Source: an uncultured Muribaculaceae bacterium
Lineage (GTDB): Bacteria; Bacteroidota; Bacteroidia; Bacteroidales; Muribaculaceae
Length of the DNA: 64,000 nt
Direction of reading: 5' to 3'
NCBI GenBank assembly: GCA_910583795.1
Contig: CAJTZQ010000001.1
Location: 62,001 to 126,000, forward strand
The position numbers were made by a program, and so were the translations under genes. Positions 1 through 9,456 of the stretch are shown here, piece by piece (position 1 is the first letter of the stretch; every line of letters begins with the position of its first letter). Below the pieces are notes generated by a model. That model made no database searches, was not told the origin of the DNA, and saw nothing but the letters and a program-made list of their open reading frames with translations.

Positions 1-190
1 TTATATTTTTTACAAGCCATTCACGCTCTGTTGCCGACAAGGAGTCGACAGAGCTTGCCTGCGGCGCAGTGGACTGCACGCTTTCACTCTCTTCAGGTTC
101 CGATTCCGGAACGTTGCGGGGCGACAGCCACATGAAACCGAAAAACACTACTGCCATAAGCAGCAATCCTATACCGGTGTTTTTATCCAT
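1..190 (-). CDS. yidC: Membrane protein insertase YidC, N-terminal fragment (cut by window edge)
   Basis: The reverse strand from an ATG at 188-190 encodes about 63 residues starting MDKNTGIGLLLMAVVFFGFM, then a Ser/Glu/Pro-rich segment. An MDKNT start, one transmembrane helix (about residues 6-22) and a polar periplasmic linker are the usual beginning of Bacteroidota YidC, which inserts membrane proteins in the inner membrane with or without SecYEG. The conserved insertase core would lie outside the window, so the call rests on the N-terminus only. A possible promoter element lies about 80 bases upstream. Confidence 0.75.
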   Translation of the reverse strand, partial: MDKNTGIGLLLMAVVFFGFMWLSPRNVPESEPEESESVQSTAPQASSVDSLSATEREWLVKNI

Positions 191-267
191 TACTTATTTA
201 TCTGTTGATGTTTTTAGTTAGTTTCCACATTTTATAACACAGCACCACAGAGGGCTGCAATCAAATT

Positions 268-276
268 GCAAAATTA
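268..276 (-). promoter_or_regulatory. Possible -7 promoter element upstream of yidC
   Basis: On the minus strand this reads TAATTTTGC, matching the Bacteroidota -7 consensus TAnnTTTG. It lies about 80 bases upstream of the yidC start. No clear TTTG -33 box sits at the right spacing. The rest of the 191-380 gap shows nothing recognisable. Confidence 0.35.
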
Positions 277-380
277 ATAATAATCTCCAACAATCTGTGC
301 ATTTCAGTTGATAATTTATTCACACTTACCCCAATCCCCGCTCCCGGATTCGCAGTCAGCAATCTATTGGCAACTTTCGG

Positions 381-1205
381 TCATTGCTCATAGACAATCT
401 TTCTTAAAGCGGCAGCCAATTTTACAGGAGACTCTTCTCTCGCCTTAAGTTTCTTCCAGCCAATAGGCTTTCCGAACACTATATGGAAATGTTTGCCTCT
501 TGATTTACAAACTTCTCCCGGAAGCAATGTCTGCTCTATATTTACCTTAATGCCAAGCTTCTTGCGCCATTTTGCCATGCGATAAAACATCATTGAGTTC
601 GTGCCCTCAAACCTTACAGGGACAATATCTCGCTTATACTCTATTGCCTTGGCAACAAATGACTTCTGCCAATCAAGATCAGCTATCACACCGCCGGGAT
701 GCAATCGTGACACAAGGCCAGCCGGAAACTGGAGAATATGTTTATCGGAAGCCATTGCCTCGTTGATTGCCATCGCTGCCCCTCTCCCCTGACTTCCATA
801 TTTATTGACAGGGAGGAAAACATCGCTCAGAGGCTCGACATTCATAAGCATATCGTTGACAAGGAATCTTACATTCCGGTCTCCGTAATGTTCTCCAAGA
901 ACTGCTATAAGAGCAATCCCGTCAAGTCCACCAAGAGGATGGTTGGAGGCAAACATAAGCCGTCTGCGGGAATCAAGATTTTCCATTCCCTCAACATCCA
1001 CAGTAATGTCGAGATGCTCGAGTATCTTGCGGGAAAACTCGCTACCTCGCAAAGGGAACGCAACTCTGAGCATATCGTTCAATTCTTTCTGTCTTATGAG
1101 CTTCTCAAGAGCAGTGATGAGAAATCCCGGAACAAAACGGCTGACATTTTGTGGCAGACGCCCACGCAATATCGCATGGAGGTCAATTTCAAGGGGTTTA
1201 TCCAT
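381..1205 (-). CDS. PlsC-like lysophospholipid/lyso-lipoamino-acid acyltransferase
   Basis: A 274-residue protein of the glycerol-acyltransferase fold. Visible signatures are an NHPLGGLDG block near residues 88-96 (a variant of the usual NHxxxxD acyltransferase motif, with five instead of four residues between His and Asp), a QFPAG block near residue 159 (equivalent to the FPEGTRS motif) and VPVRFEGTNS near residue 195. Bacteroidota carry such enzymes for phospholipid synthesis and for O-acylation in glycine-lipid synthesis (GlsA/OlsA type); the sequence alone does not decide between them. The start codon overlaps the end of obgE by 8 bases, so the two are probably translationally coupled. 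There is no signal peptide; a cytoplasmic, membrane-associated location is expected. Confidence 0.75.
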   Translation of the reverse strand: MDKPLEIDLHAILRGRLPQNVSRFVPGFLITALEKLIRQKELNDMLRVAFPLRGSEFSRKILEHLDITVDVEGMENLDSRRRLMFASNHPLGGLDGIALIAVLGEHYGDRNVRFLVNDMLMNVEPLSDVFLPVNKYGSQGRGAAMAINEAMASDKHILQFPAGLVSRLHPGGVIADLDWQKSFVAKAIEYKRDIVPVRFEGTNSMMFYRMAKWRKKLGIKVNIEQTLLPGEVCKSRGKHFHIVFGKPIGWKKLKAREESPVKLAAALRKIVYEQ

Positions 1206-2364
1206 TCACACTGTCTTCTTCGTCCCAGAATTCATCTTCCCAGTCGCTGTCATCAATCGGGAAATCCTCATCCTCAGAGTCGTCTTGCCGGAATATAAAA
1301 TCATCTTCTTCCTCCACTCTGTGGCGCACATCGAGGTTACGATGAGTCATAGTGCTCTTCACCTGATTTGCTTCAGAATTGATTTCCCTCCACAAAAGAT
1401 CTTTCAGTTCAGTCAGCCCTTGCCCCGTCACAGCGGAAATAAACACAGTGGGGAGATCTTCAGGCAATTCCTTGGCGATTTCCTCTCTCAGTTCATCATC
1501 AAGCATATCACACTTGGATATGGCGAGGACTCTGCTCTTGTCTGCAAGATCGGGATTAAATTCTTTAAGTTCATTGAGGAGAATCTCATAATCTTTCTTG
1601 ATGTCGTCGCTATCGGCTGGGATCATAAACAAAAGCACAGCATTGCGCTCAATATGACGCAAAAACCGAAGTCCGAGTCCCTTACCTTCGCTGGCACCTT
1701 CTATAATGCCGGGGATATCCGCCATAACAAACGACTTGTCTCCACGGTAATTCACAATTCCGAGACTCGGCTCCATTGTGGTGAAAGGGTAGTCGGCGAT
1801 CTTTGGTTTGGCGGCGGATATAGCTGAAAGCAAAGTTGATTTCCCGGCATTGGGAAATCCCACAAGGCCCACGTCTCCAAGCAGTTTAAGTTCGAGAATC
1901 ACAGCTTTCTCAATGGCGGGTTGACCCGGCTGTGCGTATCGTGGCGCACGGTTGGTCGAGGTTGCGAAATGCCAGTTGCCAAGTCCTCCCTTGCCGCCTC
2001 TGAGGAGCTTTATTTCTTCACCGTCTTCAGTTATTTCACAAAGGAATTCCCCTGTGTCAGCATCGAAAACCGCTGTCCCTACAGGAACTTCAATGATTCT
2101 GTCTTCCCCATCTTTACCAAATGAGCGTCCTGCGCCTCCGCTTTGTCCGTCGGTAGCAAACACGTGACGCTGATATCGCAAAGGAAGGAGAGTCCACATG
2201 TGGCGGTTTCCCTTCAATATAATGTGTCCGCCACGACCGCCGTCACCGCCGTCGGGACCACCCTTGGGCACATATTTAGCCCTATGAAAATGACGACTCC
2301 CGGCGCCACCCTTACCGGAGCGGCAGAGAATCTTTACATAGTCTATAAAATTCGATTCAGCCAT
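1198..2364 (-). CDS. obgE: GTPase Obg/CgtA
   Basis: A 388-residue Obg GTPase, which binds the large ribosomal subunit and acts in ribosome assembly and growth control. The glycine-rich Obg domain spans about residues 1-160 (e.g. KGGPDGGDGGRGG). The G domain follows: G1 GFPNAGKST at 169-177, G3 DIPG at 216-219, G4 SKCD at 283-286 (a variant of NKxD) and G5 SA near 310. The C-terminal 45 or so residues are strongly acidic (EEEDD, DDSEDED, DEEDS). I chose the ATG at 2362-2364 (MAESNFIDYVKI) rather than the in-frame start 36 bases upstream because homologues begin close to FIDYVKI. The gene overlaps the acyltransferase by 8 bases. Confidence 0.95.
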   Translation of the reverse strand: MAESNFIDYVKILCRSGKGGAGSRHFHRAKYVPKGGPDGGDGGRGGHIILKGNRHMWTLLPLRYQRHVFATDGQSGGAGRSFGKDGEDRIIEVPVGTAVFDADTGEFLCEITEDGEEIKLLRGGKGGLGNWHFATSTNRAPRYAQPGQPAIEKAVILELKLLGDVGLVGFPNAGKSTLLSAISAAKPKIADYPFTTMEPSLGIVNYRGDKSFVMADIPGIIEGASEGKGLGLRFLRHIERNAVLLFMIPADSDDIKKDYEILLNELKEFNPDLADKSRVLAISKCDMLDDELREEIAKELPEDLPTVFISAVTGQGLTELKDLLWREINSEANQVKSTMTHRNLDVRHRVEEEDDFIFRQDDSEDEDFPIDDSDWEDEFWDEEDSVNG

Positions 2365-2465
2365 TGCTTCTTCTTTTTGGTTATGGTCAGGCGGTTGCAC
2401 CGCCCACTGTTTTATTTAGCAATTCTCAATTAGTGATAGCAATTTTTAATCCCTGCTATCCACAT

Positions 2466-3560
2466 TCAAAATCCCCGCCTTTTCATAAGTTCGTTGGCAT
2501 AACGATAATCATCAGGCGAGCCTATATCGATCCATGTTCCCTCAATCGGATAGCATCCGACCGTGCCTCCGTCTGCAATCAGTGTGGAAATAAAATCCGG
2601 GGCGTCAAGATATTCTCCCCTTGCAATACGACTGAGCAGACAGCTTCGCATTAAATAAACACCTCCGTTAGCAAAATAGTTGTAGGTGGGCTTCTCTTCA
2701 AGACCTTTTACAAGGTTGCCCTCCATCTGCATTATGGCAAAAGGCACTGAGACGGTATAAGGCACAGCAGCCATTGTCAGATCCGCACCACTTTTCTTAT
2801 GATGAAGATATAGTTTTTCGAAATCGAGGGTGGTCAGCAAATCGGAATTCATCATCAATACGTTGTCACTTTCCAGTCCTTCAACCAATGCGAGGCTGCC
2901 CATTGTGCCGAGACGCCTGGGCTCACGTATGCATGTGATTTCTGCCCTCCCTTTGCGATGGCTGAAATGATCCTCTATCATTTCAGCCAGATAATTGACC
3001 GTCACAAAAATACGGTCTATTCCACATCTCTCCAGTTCGTCAACATTGTAGTCTATTATCGCCTTGTCTCCGACCGGCAGCAACGGTTTGGGAGTATTGA
3101 GAGTCAGAGGACGCAATCTCTCCCCTTTTCCGCCAGCCATAAGGACAGCATCAATCGGCAGGCGTGTCTTCATAGTCCGCAGGTCAAGTATATCAGTAAT
3201 ATGACCATTGTCAACAACCGGCAACAACGCTATGTGGCGTTTGCGGCATTCAGCGATTGTCAACCAACAATCTTCACCGGGCCTAAGATACCGGAAAGAC
3301 CTGTGCATCACGCTTTCCACCACATCCGACAATTCGGCTCCGGATATCAAGGCACGCCGGATATCTCCGTCTGTGACAGTTCCGACAAGCCTTCCTGCCC
3401 CATTAATGACAAAAAGGGTCATTGATTCTCCGGAGAGCGCGTTTATGGCATTAAGGGCCTCACGCACATTAGCGTCGCAACTTATTGCGTGGCGACGAAG
3501 TATCTCCGCTGCAGCCGGAGTGATCCGTTGATATATATCAGGGTTTAACATTTTCTTCAT
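2466..3560 (-). CDS. CBS-domain sugar-phosphate nucleotidyltransferase
   Basis: About 364 residues. The N-terminal 130 or so look like a pair of CBS domains (LFVINGAGRLVGTVTDGDIRR near 49-69, ALLPVVDNGHITDILD near 111-126). A nucleotidyltransferase domain follows with MAGGKGERLRPLT at 141-153 and KPLLPVGDKAIID at 158-170. It probably makes an NDP-sugar, with the CBS pair binding an adenosyl ligand. The same architecture occurs in the glucosamine-1-phosphate guanylyltransferase PtmE of legionaminic acid synthesis, but the substrate here cannot be read from the sequence. The start lies inside the end of the WYL gene; an alternative ATG at 3551 is equally possible. The glycosyltransferase further upstream fits a surface-glycan role. 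Confidence 0.75.
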   Translation of the reverse strand: MKKMLNPDIYQRITPAAAEILRRHAISCDANVREALNAINALSGESMTLFVINGAGRLVGTVTDGDIRRALISGAELSDVVESVMHRSFRYLRPGEDCWLTIAECRKRHIALLPVVDNGHITDILDLRTMKTRLPIDAVLMAGGKGERLRPLTLNTPKPLLPVGDKAIIDYNVDELERCGIDRIFVTVNYLAEMIEDHFSHRKGRAEITCIREPRRLGTMGSLALVEGLESDNVLMMNSDLLTTLDFEKLYLHHKKSGADLTMAAVPYTVSVPFAIMQMEGNLVKGLEEKPTYNYFANGGVYLMRSCLLSRIARGEYLDAPDFISTLIADGGTVGCYPIEGTWIDIGSPDDYRYANELMKRRGF

Positions 3561-4446
3561 AAAGTCTGAGTGTGTCTTTAAGCTCTGTAACAACCATCGC
3601 CTTCAGTTCCGGAGGCGACACTACTTTCACGGCACTTCCAAGGCCGAGAATTTCATGAACCAACTCGTAGTTGAGCTTAAGGCGATAAGAAAATACTGAA
3701 TACGTATCGTGCACTTCTTCCTGTTGAGAAGGATGAAGAGGAAGAGCACGGAAATATTTTGCCTGAGTCATGGTTGTCTCCAGCCTCACATCCCTTACCG
3801 CAGCCTGGGAAGTAGTGACACCAACGATATTACCGAATATATCGTCAGGATTGAAATCGGCAGGCATATCAAAATCTTCATTCATTATCTTCATATCTGA
3901 TATGCGGTCGAGCGCATAGGTGCGGATAGAATCACCTTTCTCCTTCAATCCTATGATATACCACCTCTGTTTATAGCGTTTAAGGAAATAAGGACGCAAC
4001 ACAATCCCTTTTTCAGCCCTCGACCGGTTGAAGCCTGCATAAGTGAATATTATCTTCTTGCAGTTGCGTATTGCCTCAAGTGCAACCGGAAGGAATTCAC
4101 GGGCGGATGGGACATCTTCGATTTCCACCCGATCGATCGGCGCGTTGGCTTCCTTTATGGCACTGCTCACAGCATACGAATCGAGCATCCAGTTGGTAAA
4201 TGCCCTGCTCTGTCTGGAATTGTCCATATCAAGATAATATCGACCCGAACTGTCGCAGGCAATATCAAGATGAAAATTCTCCTCAATGGCACGGCGATAA
4301 TGGTAAAACGTACGCTCGGGCAGCGGATTGCCATCCGAAAGATGAGAGCGGACCCAGAGCCTGTTGAGTTCCTCCCGGGTCAGTCTCTCGTATCTGGAAA
4401 GTGTGTCAACTATCCACACATACCTGCTTATTAGATCACGTGCCAT
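3538..4446 (-). CDS. WYL-domain transcriptional regulator (full length)
   Basis: A 302-residue protein with an N-terminal winged-helix-like region (about residues 1-65, RYVWIVDTLSRYERLTREEL), a WYL domain (about 115-190, containing KRYKQRWYIIGL and TYALDRIS) and a C-terminal WCX-type extension (to about 300). WYL proteins are ligand-responsive transcription regulators, often tied to stress, DNA damage or phage defence; this Bacteroidota type is common and its ligand is unknown. It overlaps the CBS-nucleotidyltransferase, suggesting one transcript. A shorter paralogue with the same RYVWxxDT start lies at 9563-10174. Confidence 0.8.
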   Translation of the reverse strand: MARDLISRYVWIVDTLSRYERLTREELNRLWVRSHLSDGNPLPERTFYHYRRAIEENFHLDIACDSSGRYYLDMDNSRQSRAFTNWMLDSYAVSSAIKEANAPIDRVEIEDVPSAREFLPVALEAIRNCKKIIFTYAGFNRSRAEKGIVLRPYFLKRYKQRWYIIGLKEKGDSIRTYALDRISDMKIMNEDFDMPADFNPDDIFGNIVGVTTSQAAVRDVRLETTMTQAKYFRALPLHPSQQEEVHDTYSVFSYRLKLNYELVHEILGLGSAVKVVSPPELKAMVVTELKDTLRLYEENVKP

Positions 4447-4522
4447 GGCTAATTGAGGATTGAGAGTTTATTATTATGAGACTTATGCAATCAGCGTGCA
4501 AAGATAACCAAAAAAATCCAAA

Positions 4523-5806
4523 TCAAGGTTTTGAGAAGTCCGCAGTCACACCTATTATCTCAAGATATCGTTTCGCCACAGACTCCGGGGAAAACTTCCT
4601 GATTACATCACATTTCATTTTCCTCTTGATTTCAGCAAATTCTTCAGGATTGTCAACTTTCAATGCAGCCCAGACAACCCCCTCCACAAGATGCCGTGCC
4701 GCAGTGTGGATATTGTCGGAATATTCAGCGATATAGCCCGTAGACAAATGGTCTATTATATCCGCCTGTCCTCCTCTGTCGAAACTGACCGGGATGCAAC
4801 CGTAAGCCTGAGCCTCCACAAGAGTTCCTGGCAATGTCTCATAACTTGATGAAGACACAACGATATCGGTGTTTTCATATATCTTCCTCACGGCATCATC
4901 CCCTCTCACCATTCCCAGATAACTATGGGATATAGCTATTCCCGACAATGATTCTGGATCTCTTACATTCCCAAATGTGACTAATTCCATACGTGCCGCC
5001 AATTCCGGATAATCTGATTTCAGCATTCGTGTCATCTCCACCAATACAGGCAATCCCTTTATCGGATCGTCAAGTCTAGCAGCGCCAAACCCGATTGTTA
5101 TTTTGCAATCATTGGATTTTTCCATCCCTGTCTTACCATCTTCTTTAAACAGAAATGCGTTGGGGATCACAGAGACATTCTGACATGAAAGCAAACTGCT
5201 CTCCTTCCCTTTGCCATAAAGCCAGTTGCTGACTGCAACGAACTTTATTTTTTGCTTCAGGGAATAAAGTTTTTGCTTCCGTAGCCAGATCTCTCCGGCA
5301 AGTTTTTTATCGAGAGCCCCCGAACCCAGCAGCATGCATTTTTCACAGTTCTTATGAAACTCCCGACATTCGGCGGCATGATGACAGATTCCCGTCATGC
5401 ACCACATATCGTGCATGGTCCAGACAACCGGTTTACCTGATTCAAGTATTTTCCTGACTCCCTTCAAAGAAAGCATCCCCTGATTCACCCAATTCAAAAT
5501 AACAGCGTCCGCTTCTTTTATCAAAGGATGGTCCCATAACGGCAATCCGTCGGAAGCCGTGTCTATCTTGAAAAGTGTAGACTTTTTAAAACCGTTTGCT
5601 ATAAATATTTTAAGGCGCTCCTCTATAAAGTTCTTTTTTATAGAAATCGAAGAACCTGCAAGCTCAACATAATTGGAATCAGTCAATTTTTCAACGACAA
5701 GCATACGTGCGTCAACACCTATGCCTCTCAAAGCCTCCATGAGCCGGAAACTTACCACAGCAGCCCCGCCAGTGCGATCGCTCTTATTTACAATCACTAT
5801 CTTCAT
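4523..5806 (-). CDS. GT4-type glycosyltransferase
   Basis: A glycosyltransferase of about 427 residues with a GT-B fold. It starts MKIVIVNKSDRTGGAA, typical of the N-terminal Rossmann half. The middle carries TMHDMWCMTGICHHAAEC with clustered Cys/His, as in WcaC-like capsule and LPS transferases of Bacteroidota, and the C-terminal half has SSSYETLPGTLVEAQAYG, the E-x7-E donor-binding motif. It probably adds a sugar to a surface polysaccharide; donor and acceptor are unknown. An upstream GTG at 5830 overlapping the folA stop is possible, but the ATG at 5804-5806 gives the canonical start. It lies just downstream of folA on the same strand. Confidence 0.8.
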   Translation of the reverse strand: MKIVIVNKSDRTGGAAVVSFRLMEALRGIGVDARMLVVEKLTDSNYVELAGSSISIKKNFIEERLKIFIANGFKKSTLFKIDTASDGLPLWDHPLIKEADAVILNWVNQGMLSLKGVRKILESGKPVVWTMHDMWCMTGICHHAAECREFHKNCEKCMLLGSGALDKKLAGEIWLRKQKLYSLKQKIKFVAVSNWLYGKGKESSLLSCQNVSVIPNAFLFKEDGKTGMEKSNDCKITIGFGAARLDDPIKGLPVLVEMTRMLKSDYPELAARMELVTFGNVRDPESLSGIAISHSYLGMVRGDDAVRKIYENTDIVVSSSSYETLPGTLVEAQAYGCIPVSFDRGGQADIIDHLSTGYIAEYSDNIHTAARHLVEGVVWAALKVDNPEEFAEIKRKMKCDVIRKFSPESVAKRYLEIIGVTADFSKP

Positions 5807-5826
5807 GAAGCGGTCAGGAATAAGAT

Positions 5827-6318
5827 TCACTTGTTTAAACTATAGGTGACATATCTGTATGCCAATCCTTCCGGAGTTCTCTCCATATCCCCCATATCCT
5901 CAACATGCCAATTTGAAAGATCGTTAAGGAACGTGAGTCGGGCGTCCGCTTCTTGACATTCGGCATCTATCTCAGTAAGGAAGATCTTTGTCACGTAAGG
6001 CATAAATGCCTTGTAGATCTGTTCTCCACCCATCACAAAAGGAGACGAATCGCCCGACACGCCGAGAGCATCTTCGGGAGTGGTAACCACCCGGGCGCCT
6101 TCGGCAATGAAATCCGGATTGCGGCTCACCACAATATTCAGTCTTCCTGGCAGAGGTTTCTTCGGGAGCGATTCCCACGTTTTTCTCCCCATTATAACGG
6201 GATGCCCCATCGTAAGCGCCTTAAAGCGTTTAAGGTCAGAGGATATATGCCAGATCAAATCGCCGTTTTTCCCGATAGCGCCATCTTTACCGGCTGCCAC
6301 AATCATGTTAACTTCCAT
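5827..6318 (-). CDS. folA: Dihydrofolate reductase
   Basis: About 163 residues from the ATG at 6316-6318. It reduces dihydrofolate to tetrahydrofolate with NADPH, supplying one-carbon metabolism. Recognisable blocks are NMIVAAGKDGAIGKNGDLIWHI (residues 4-25, with the Met20-loop region and the active-site acidic position given as D/H around LIWHISSDLKRF), GHPVIMGRKTWESLP and FVMGGEQIYKAFMP. The longer reading frame up to 6357 would add 13 residues absent from the family. The usual upstream partner thyA is not here; the next gene upstream is divergent. Confidence 0.93.
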   Translation of the reverse strand: MEVNMIVAAGKDGAIGKNGDLIWHISSDLKRFKALTMGHPVIMGRKTWESLPKKPLPGRLNIVVSRNPDFIAEGARVVTTPEDALGVSGDSSPFVMGGEQIYKAFMPYVTKIFLTEIDAECQEADARLTFLNDLSNWHVEDMGDMERTPEGLAYRYVTYSLNK

Positions 6319-6401
6319 AAATTCATAAGATGCCGTTTTATCATACCGGCTATCCAACTACAAAAATAGCCATTTTAATTGAATAATTAATAAATTTTCG
6401 C

Positions 6402-6410
6402 TAATTTTGC
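6402..6410 (+). promoter_or_regulatory. Promoter of the Na/Pi symporter gene
   Basis: TAATTTTGC matches the Bacteroidota -7 element TAnnTTTG. An imperfect -33 box (ATTG, 6378-6381) lies 20 bases upstream. The start codon is at 6438, leaving a short leader. Confidence 0.5.
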
Positions 6411-6437
6411 CACCAGCTAAACTTCTTATCACAACCG

Positions 6438-8228
6438 ATGAATTATACCGTTATAGACTTTATAAGTCTTTTGGGATCCGTATGCCTGTTCCTCTATGGA
6501 ATGAAAGTCATGAGCGAGGGCCTTCAGAAAGTCGCCGGCGACAGGCTGCGCAACATTCTTGGGATAATGACTAAAAACCGTGTCACAGGAGTCTTGACCG
6601 GCATCGTCATAACAGCCCTCATTCAAAGCTCAAGCGCTTCCACAGTGATGGTGGTAAGCTTCGTAAATGCAGGTCTTATGAGTCTGGCTCAATCTATGGC
6701 TGTGATATTCGGAGCTAATGTAGGCACCACCGTCACCACCTGGATTATTTCAGCTTTCTCATTCGAAGTAAGTATTTCCGACTACAGCATACTGCTTCTT
6801 GCTGTCGGCGTCCCCATGCTTTTCATGAAGAAGAGCACCTACAAATCTTTCGGTGAATTCCTTATCGGATTCTGCTTTCTCTTCATGGGTCTGGACCTCA
6901 TCAGCAAATATGTTCCCGACCTTCAGGCGAACCCTGAGATGCTTCAGTTTGTCACCAACTACACCACCCTTGGTGCGGGATCAGTGCTGATTTTCTTCTT
7001 CCTTGGCATAATCCTCACAATGGTTGCACAAAGTTCAGCCGCCACTTTCGCCATCACCCTGATTATGTGTTCGCAAGGATGGATTTCATTCTCCCTCGGA
7101 TGTGCGATTATTCTCGGAGGCAACATCGGAACTACCATAACCCCAATCCTCGCGTCGCTAAGCGGTAATCTCGCCGCGAAACGCACTGCAATGGGACATG
7201 TGCTTTTTAATGTGATAGGTTCAATAATAGTGCTTTGTATATTCCATCCTTTCATGAATATTGTAGCCGACATCACCCAATGGTGTAATGGTATAAATCC
7301 TCTTGACATTGACGCCGCCCAGGAATCTGCCATGGCTGAGTCAACGCTGCTCGATCCGAAAGGAGGTCTCACATCGAAGGCACAAGCTTCCGTAGCATTC
7401 GGACTTGCCATGTTTCCGACTGTTTTCAATGCATGCAACCTTTTGATTATGATATGGTTCACCAATCTATATGTAAAGGTGGTATGCTGGATAATGCCTG
7501 CCAAACATAAGGATATGGAAGAGGAATTCACCCTCAAATATATCGGCAGAGGTATGCTGTCGGCATCAGAGCTTAATATCACCCAGGCTCAGAAAGAGAT
7601 TGCCGTGTATGGCGAGCGGGTGGCGAGAATGCTTAAAATGGCACGCGAAATCGTGCACCTTCCGGAAAAAGATTCCGCTTATACCGAGACCTACAACCGT
7701 CTTGAAAAATATGAGGAGATTTCCGACCGTATGGATATAGAGATCGGCACATATCTCAACCATGTTGCCGAAGGCAGGCTGAGTCCTGAAGGCAAGATGA
7801 GGGTGGCTGGAATGCTCCGGGTGATCAGCGAAATCGAGTCAATTGCCGACGGATGTTTCAATGTGGCTAAAACAGTGGCACGCCAGCACCAGAACCATGT
7901 CAAGTTCACAGACGCGGTTCTTGAGGAGATCGACAACATGTTTACTCTCGTGCAAGAGGGAATGGACAATATGCTCGAAATTCTCCGGGAAATTGAGACA
8001 CCGGAAGACTCCCTCATAATAAAAGCATATAACAAAGAGCGCGAAATCAACAATCTTCGTAACAACCTTCGCGACTCCAATATATATAATATCAACAATA
8101 AGGAATACGGCTATCAGGAAGGTATCTTCTTTATGGACCTCATCAGCGAGGCGGAAAAACTCGGAGACTACATGCTCAACGTTGTTGAGGGAGTGAAACA
8201 CCAATTCCACCCTGTCACTGAAGCCTGA
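6438..8228 (+). CDS. Na+/phosphate cotransporter family protein (NptA-type, PhoU-like C-terminus)
   Basis: A 596-residue inner-membrane protein. The first half has about eight hydrophobic segments and two repeats with the QSSSA signature of the PF02690 Na/Pi family: ALIQSSSASTVM near residues 60-71 and MVAQSSAATFAI near 195-206, each followed by a G-A/G-N-[IV]-GTT motif (GANVGTTVTT, GGNIGTTITP). The cytoplasmic C-terminus (about 345-590) is helical and PhoU-like. Members of this family import phosphate with sodium; the PhoU-like part is thought to be regulatory. It is transcribed away from folA and appears monocistronic or linked to manC 50 bases downstream. Confidence 0.85.
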   Translation: MNYTVIDFISLLGSVCLFLYGMKVMSEGLQKVAGDRLRNILGIMTKNRVTGVLTGIVITALIQSSSASTVMVVSFVNAGLMSLAQSMAVIFGANVGTTVTTWIISAFSFEVSISDYSILLLAVGVPMLFMKKSTYKSFGEFLIGFCFLFMGLDLISKYVPDLQANPEMLQFVTNYTTLGAGSVLIFFFLGIILTMVAQSSAATFAITLIMCSQGWISFSLGCAIILGGNIGTTITPILASLSGNLAAKRTAMGHVLFNVIGSIIVLCIFHPFMNIVADITQWCNGINPLDIDAAQESAMAESTLLDPKGGLTSKAQASVAFGLAMFPTVFNACNLLIMIWFTNLYVKVVCWIMPAKHKDMEEEFTLKYIGRGMLSASELNITQAQKEIAVYGERVARMLKMAREIVHLPEKDSAYTETYNRLEKYEEISDRMDIEIGTYLNHVAEGRLSPEGKMRVAGMLRVISEIESIADGCFNVAKTVARQHQNHVKFTDAVLEEIDNMFTLVQEGMDNMLEILREIETPEDSLIIKAYNKEREINNLRNNLRDSNIYNINNKEYGYQEGIFFMDLISEAEKLGDYMLNVVEGVKHQFHPVTEA

Positions 8229-8277
8229 CCGTCAAATCCCGTAACCGCGGCAATGCCGCTTTCAACAATCAATCAGT

Positions 8278-9363
8278 ATGAATTCTCATCGCTATTGCGT
8301 AATCATGTGTGGTGGTGTCGGCTCCCGTTTCTGGCCTTTCAGCCGCAACGACCGGCCCAAACAGTTTCTTGACTTCTTCGGAACCGGAAAAAGCCTGTTG
8401 CAGCTCACTGTCGACAGGATTTCCTCAATTGTCAATCCTGAAAACATAATTCTCGTCACCAACCGCCAGTATGCCGGAATCATAAGAGAGCAGCTTCCCG
8501 AAGTTAAAGAGTCAAACATTTTGCTTGAGCCTGCACGCCGCAACACCGCTCCTTGCATCTGCTGGGCAGCAAACCATATCCATGCACTCGACCCTCAGGC
8601 ATCAATCGTGACTCTTCCGTCAGACCATCTCGTTCTCAAAGAAAAGGAATTTGAAAAAGCAATAAGGGAAGGTCTTGACTTTGTGGAAAGCGGGGATCGG
8701 CTTCTGACATTGGGCATCAACCCGACAGGACCAAACACCGGATACGGTTATATTCAGCAAGGCGCCCCTACCAAAGGATACCCCGGAATCAAGAAAGTAA
8801 AATCATTCACAGAAAAGCCTGATCTGGAAATGGCTAAGGTTTTTCTTGAAAGCGGAGAATTCTTTTGGAATTCCGGCATATTCCTCTGGTCTGCCGACAG
8901 CATCCTCAAGGCTTTCGAGAAATATGACGCCGAGACGTCGAATATATTCGCTTCCGGAGCTGAAGTTTACGGCACCCCGGATGAGGCAAAATTCATAGAT
9001 TCCATATTTCCAAACGCCCCCTCCATATCCATAGACTATGCGATCATGGAGAAAGCCGATAATGTATTCGTGAAGACCGTAGACCTTGGATGGAGCGACC
9101 TCGGCACATGGAACGCACTTTATGCGGCATCCCCCAGAAACGCCGAGGGAAATGTAACCCAAAACTGCAAGGTGCTTGCCACCGATTGCTCTGGTTCAAT
9201 GTTTGCTGTAAACGGAGATAAAATCATTGTGGCAGCCGGACTAAAAGACTATATTGTTGCAGATAACGGAAATGCTCTCCTTATTTATCCTATTGCCGAC
9301 GAACAAAAAATCCGACAGATAGTGAATGAAGTGAAAGCTCGTTTCGGAGAAGATTATGTCTGA
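8278..9363 (+). CDS. manC: Mannose-1-phosphate guanylyltransferase
   Basis: A 361-residue enzyme that makes GDP-mannose from mannose-1-phosphate and GTP, the precursor of GDP-fucose and of mannose-containing surface glycans. It has the nucleotidyltransferase signature CGGVGSRFWPFSRNDRPKQF (residues 11-30), the TLPSDH block near 117, FTEKP near 180 and FFWNSGIFLW near 195. It is the single-domain form without the phosphomannose-isomerase C-terminal domain of longer ManC proteins. A strong hairpin terminator follows. Confidence 0.92.
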   Translation: MNSHRYCVIMCGGVGSRFWPFSRNDRPKQFLDFFGTGKSLLQLTVDRISSIVNPENIILVTNRQYAGIIREQLPEVKESNILLEPARRNTAPCICWAANHIHALDPQASIVTLPSDHLVLKEKEFEKAIREGLDFVESGDRLLTLGINPTGPNTGYGYIQQGAPTKGYPGIKKVKSFTEKPDLEMAKVFLESGEFFWNSGIFLWSADSILKAFEKYDAETSNIFASGAEVYGTPDEAKFIDSIFPNAPSISIDYAIMEKADNVFVKTVDLGWSDLGTWNALYAASPRNAEGNVTQNCKVLATDCSGSMFAVNGDKIIVAAGLKDYIVADNGNALLIYPIADEQKIRQIVNEVKARFGEDYV

Positions 9364-9456
9364 CATCACAATCTTTTTTATCTCTTTATGGATAGTGGCA
9401 GACTCTCGGCGGTGTTTTATCAACGTTTTTAGTGCATTTGTGTGCATTTAATTGTT

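Noticed and set aside
943..1827. 294-residue plus-strand open frame
   Set aside because: It lies antisense to obgE and the acyltransferase, both well-conserved genes with clear motifs. Its translation shows no domain pattern.
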